Of a stretch of DNA of 6,360 nucleotides, positions 6,360 through 6,360 are shown piece by piece. The notes beneath the pieces were generated by a model. That model made no database searches. It saw only the letters and a program-made list of their open reading frames with translations, and was not told the DNA's origin. Each line of letters opens with the position of its first letter. The first letter of the stretch is position 1. Made by a program: the position numbers and the translations under genes. The stretch is from JACTUA01 sp035506435 (GTDB taxonomy: Archaea; Halobacteriota; Methanomicrobia; Methanomicrobiales; JACTUA01). The stretch spans positions 1-6,360 of the forward strand of contig DATJPK010000103.1 in assembly GCA_035506435.1 (NCBI GenBank), written 5' to 3'.

Positions 6360-6360
6360 T

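Overview
The window is GC-rich, with almost every codon in the real genes ending in G or C. It reads as archaeal DNA, most likely from a mesophilic methanogen of the Methanomicrobiales type. That assignment is inferred from three things: archaeal TATA-box promoters with few or no Shine-Dalgarno sites, a diadenylate cyclase domain of the archaeal DacZ style, and a methanogen-style secreted protein with a C-terminal anchor. I could not run a database search, so the genus is open.

There are four genes. (1) Positions 1-1497, minus strand: the N-terminal half of uvrA, the excision-repair damage sensor, running off the left edge. (2) Positions 1583-3637, minus strand: a 684-residue protein in which a complete TrkH-type potassium transporter continues in the same open frame into a diadenylate cyclase (DAC) domain. 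(3) Positions 3777-5195, plus strand, divergent from gene 2: a protein I cannot name, with a probable PD-(D/E)XK-nuclease-like core whose motif lysine is replaced, behind an arginine-rich disordered stretch. (4) Positions 5217-6359, minus strand, convergent with gene 3: a secreted protein of repeated beta-sandwich domains, anchored by a C-terminal membrane helix. The only stretch of note without a certain gene is 3638-4058, if gene 3 starts at its internal ATG; it holds the divergent promoters and the coding-like N-terminal extension.

The outstanding feature is gene 2. Cyclic di-AMP is an established regulator of potassium uptake, normally made by a separate enzyme and sensed by RCK/TrkA-type subunits or other receptors. 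Here the synthase domain is covalently attached to the ion-conducting subunit, where a cytosolic regulatory partner would be expected to act. TrkH proteins are dimers and DAC domains need two subunits face to face to make the product, so transporter assembly could control c-di-AMP synthesis, or local c-di-AMP could control transport. The fusion is directly visible; its working is inference.

The four genes do not form an operon. uvrA and trkH-DAC point the same way but are separated by a T-rich terminator-like tract and a separate TATA box.
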